DNA from: an uncultured Clostridia bacterium
GTDB taxonomy: Bacteria; Bacillota; Clostridia; Oscillospirales; Ruminococcaceae
DNA length: 5,642 nt
Reading direction: 5' to 3'
Assembly: GCA_946563605.1 (NCBI GenBank)
Contig: CAMNVW010000103.1
Location: 1 to 5,642, forward strand
Shown here in pieces: positions 5,417 to 5,642 of the stretch (the first letter of the stretch is position 1; every line of letters begins with the position of its first letter). The position numbers were made by a program, and so were the translations under genes. The notes under the pieces are model-generated. The model was given only the letters and a program-made list of their open reading frames with translations, was not told the origin of the DNA and did no database searches.

Positions 5417-5469
5417 GTTGCTTTGGCAGGGCAGGGGAATCAATCCGCCTGTCTCACCGCCAGATTTAC

Positions 5470-5568
5470 TTATCTTTTGTTTCGCTTGTTTTTGCCGCGC
5501 TGTTTAGGAGCCAGTGCAGCGATACCGATGCTGGAAAGTCCCAACAGAGACAGACAATACGTCGATTT
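5470..5568 (-). pseudogene. Possible coding remnant of a small membrane or surface protein tail
   Basis: On the minus strand a stop-free stretch of 32 codons contains LSLLGLSSIGIAALAP followed by KQRGKNKRNKR and TAA. A short hydrophobic segment with a basic tail resembles the C-terminus of a membrane-anchored or wall-sorted protein. There is no start codon with a ribosome binding site in this frame. The neighbouring frame upstream gives a basic, plausible lead-in (KFDLSLKNKISKNRRIVC), as if a frameshift lay near 5545. It could equally be chance. The rest of 5417-5642 shows nothing I can support. Confidence 0.2.
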
Positions 5569-5642
5569 TTACTAATTTTGTTTTTGAGCGATAAATCAAA
5601 CTTTTTCGTTTAAATAAGGTGGACTTTTTCTTTATCATGGTG

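Noticed and set aside
5016..5613. Frames overlapping the hemolysin III gene and its terminator (5016-5342 minus, 5281-5613 plus)
   Set aside because: They overlap a well-supported membrane protein in other frames, and the plus-strand one reads through the terminator.
1..5642. tRNA, rRNA, transposase or phage genes
   Set aside because: No cloverleaf, rRNA-like stretch or transposase/integrase motif could be recognised on either strand.

Overview
The window looks like chromosomal DNA of a low-to-mid GC Gram-positive anaerobe, probably a gut clostridium of the Ruminococcaceae/Oscillospiraceae type. This is inference. It rests on strong AGGAGG ribosome binding sites, sigma-A type promoters with TATAAT boxes, U-tailed hairpin terminators, a DUF1836 regulator, a Firmicutes-style cardiolipin synthase, and a secreted beta-helix protein with a C-terminal domain that I associate with clostridial exoproteins.

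Layout. Positions 1-114 are a leader with two adjacent perfect palindromes and a strong ribosome binding site. A secreted surface protein follows at 115-1287 (+); its natural reading frame carries an amber TAG at codon 5. Positions 1288-1571 are non-coding and full of hairpins. They are bounded by near-perfect inverted repeats and closed by a bidirectional terminator shared with the convergent cardiolipin synthase (1572-3098, -). A promoter at 3231-3259 (+) leads into a DUF1905-family gene (3347-3621, +) that has a TAG at codon 3 and a frameshift, so it is probably a pseudogene. Positions 3622-3948 contain no convincing gene, but hold a second promoter-like sequence resembling the first, a hairpin, and a 24-bp-stem bidirectional terminator. 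A DUF1836 regulator (3949-4533, -) and a hemolysin III/PAQR-type membrane protein (4719-5375, +) are transcribed divergently from back-to-back promoters. A perfect palindromic terminator closes the latter gene. The last 230 bases hold no clear gene, only a possible coding remnant on the minus strand.

The genes do not form one pathway. Three concern the cell envelope: the surface protein, cardiolipin synthesis and the PAQR-type membrane protein. The most curious signal is that two unrelated genes, each with a good ribosome binding site, have an in-frame TAG within five codons of the start, each time followed by Lys-Lys-Ile codons, while all four other-than-DUF1905 ORFs end in TAA and DUF1905 ends in TGA. 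This may be coincidental decay, sequencing error or, much less likely, amber read-through. I see no clear evidence of a defence system, CRISPR array, tRNA or transposase gene.
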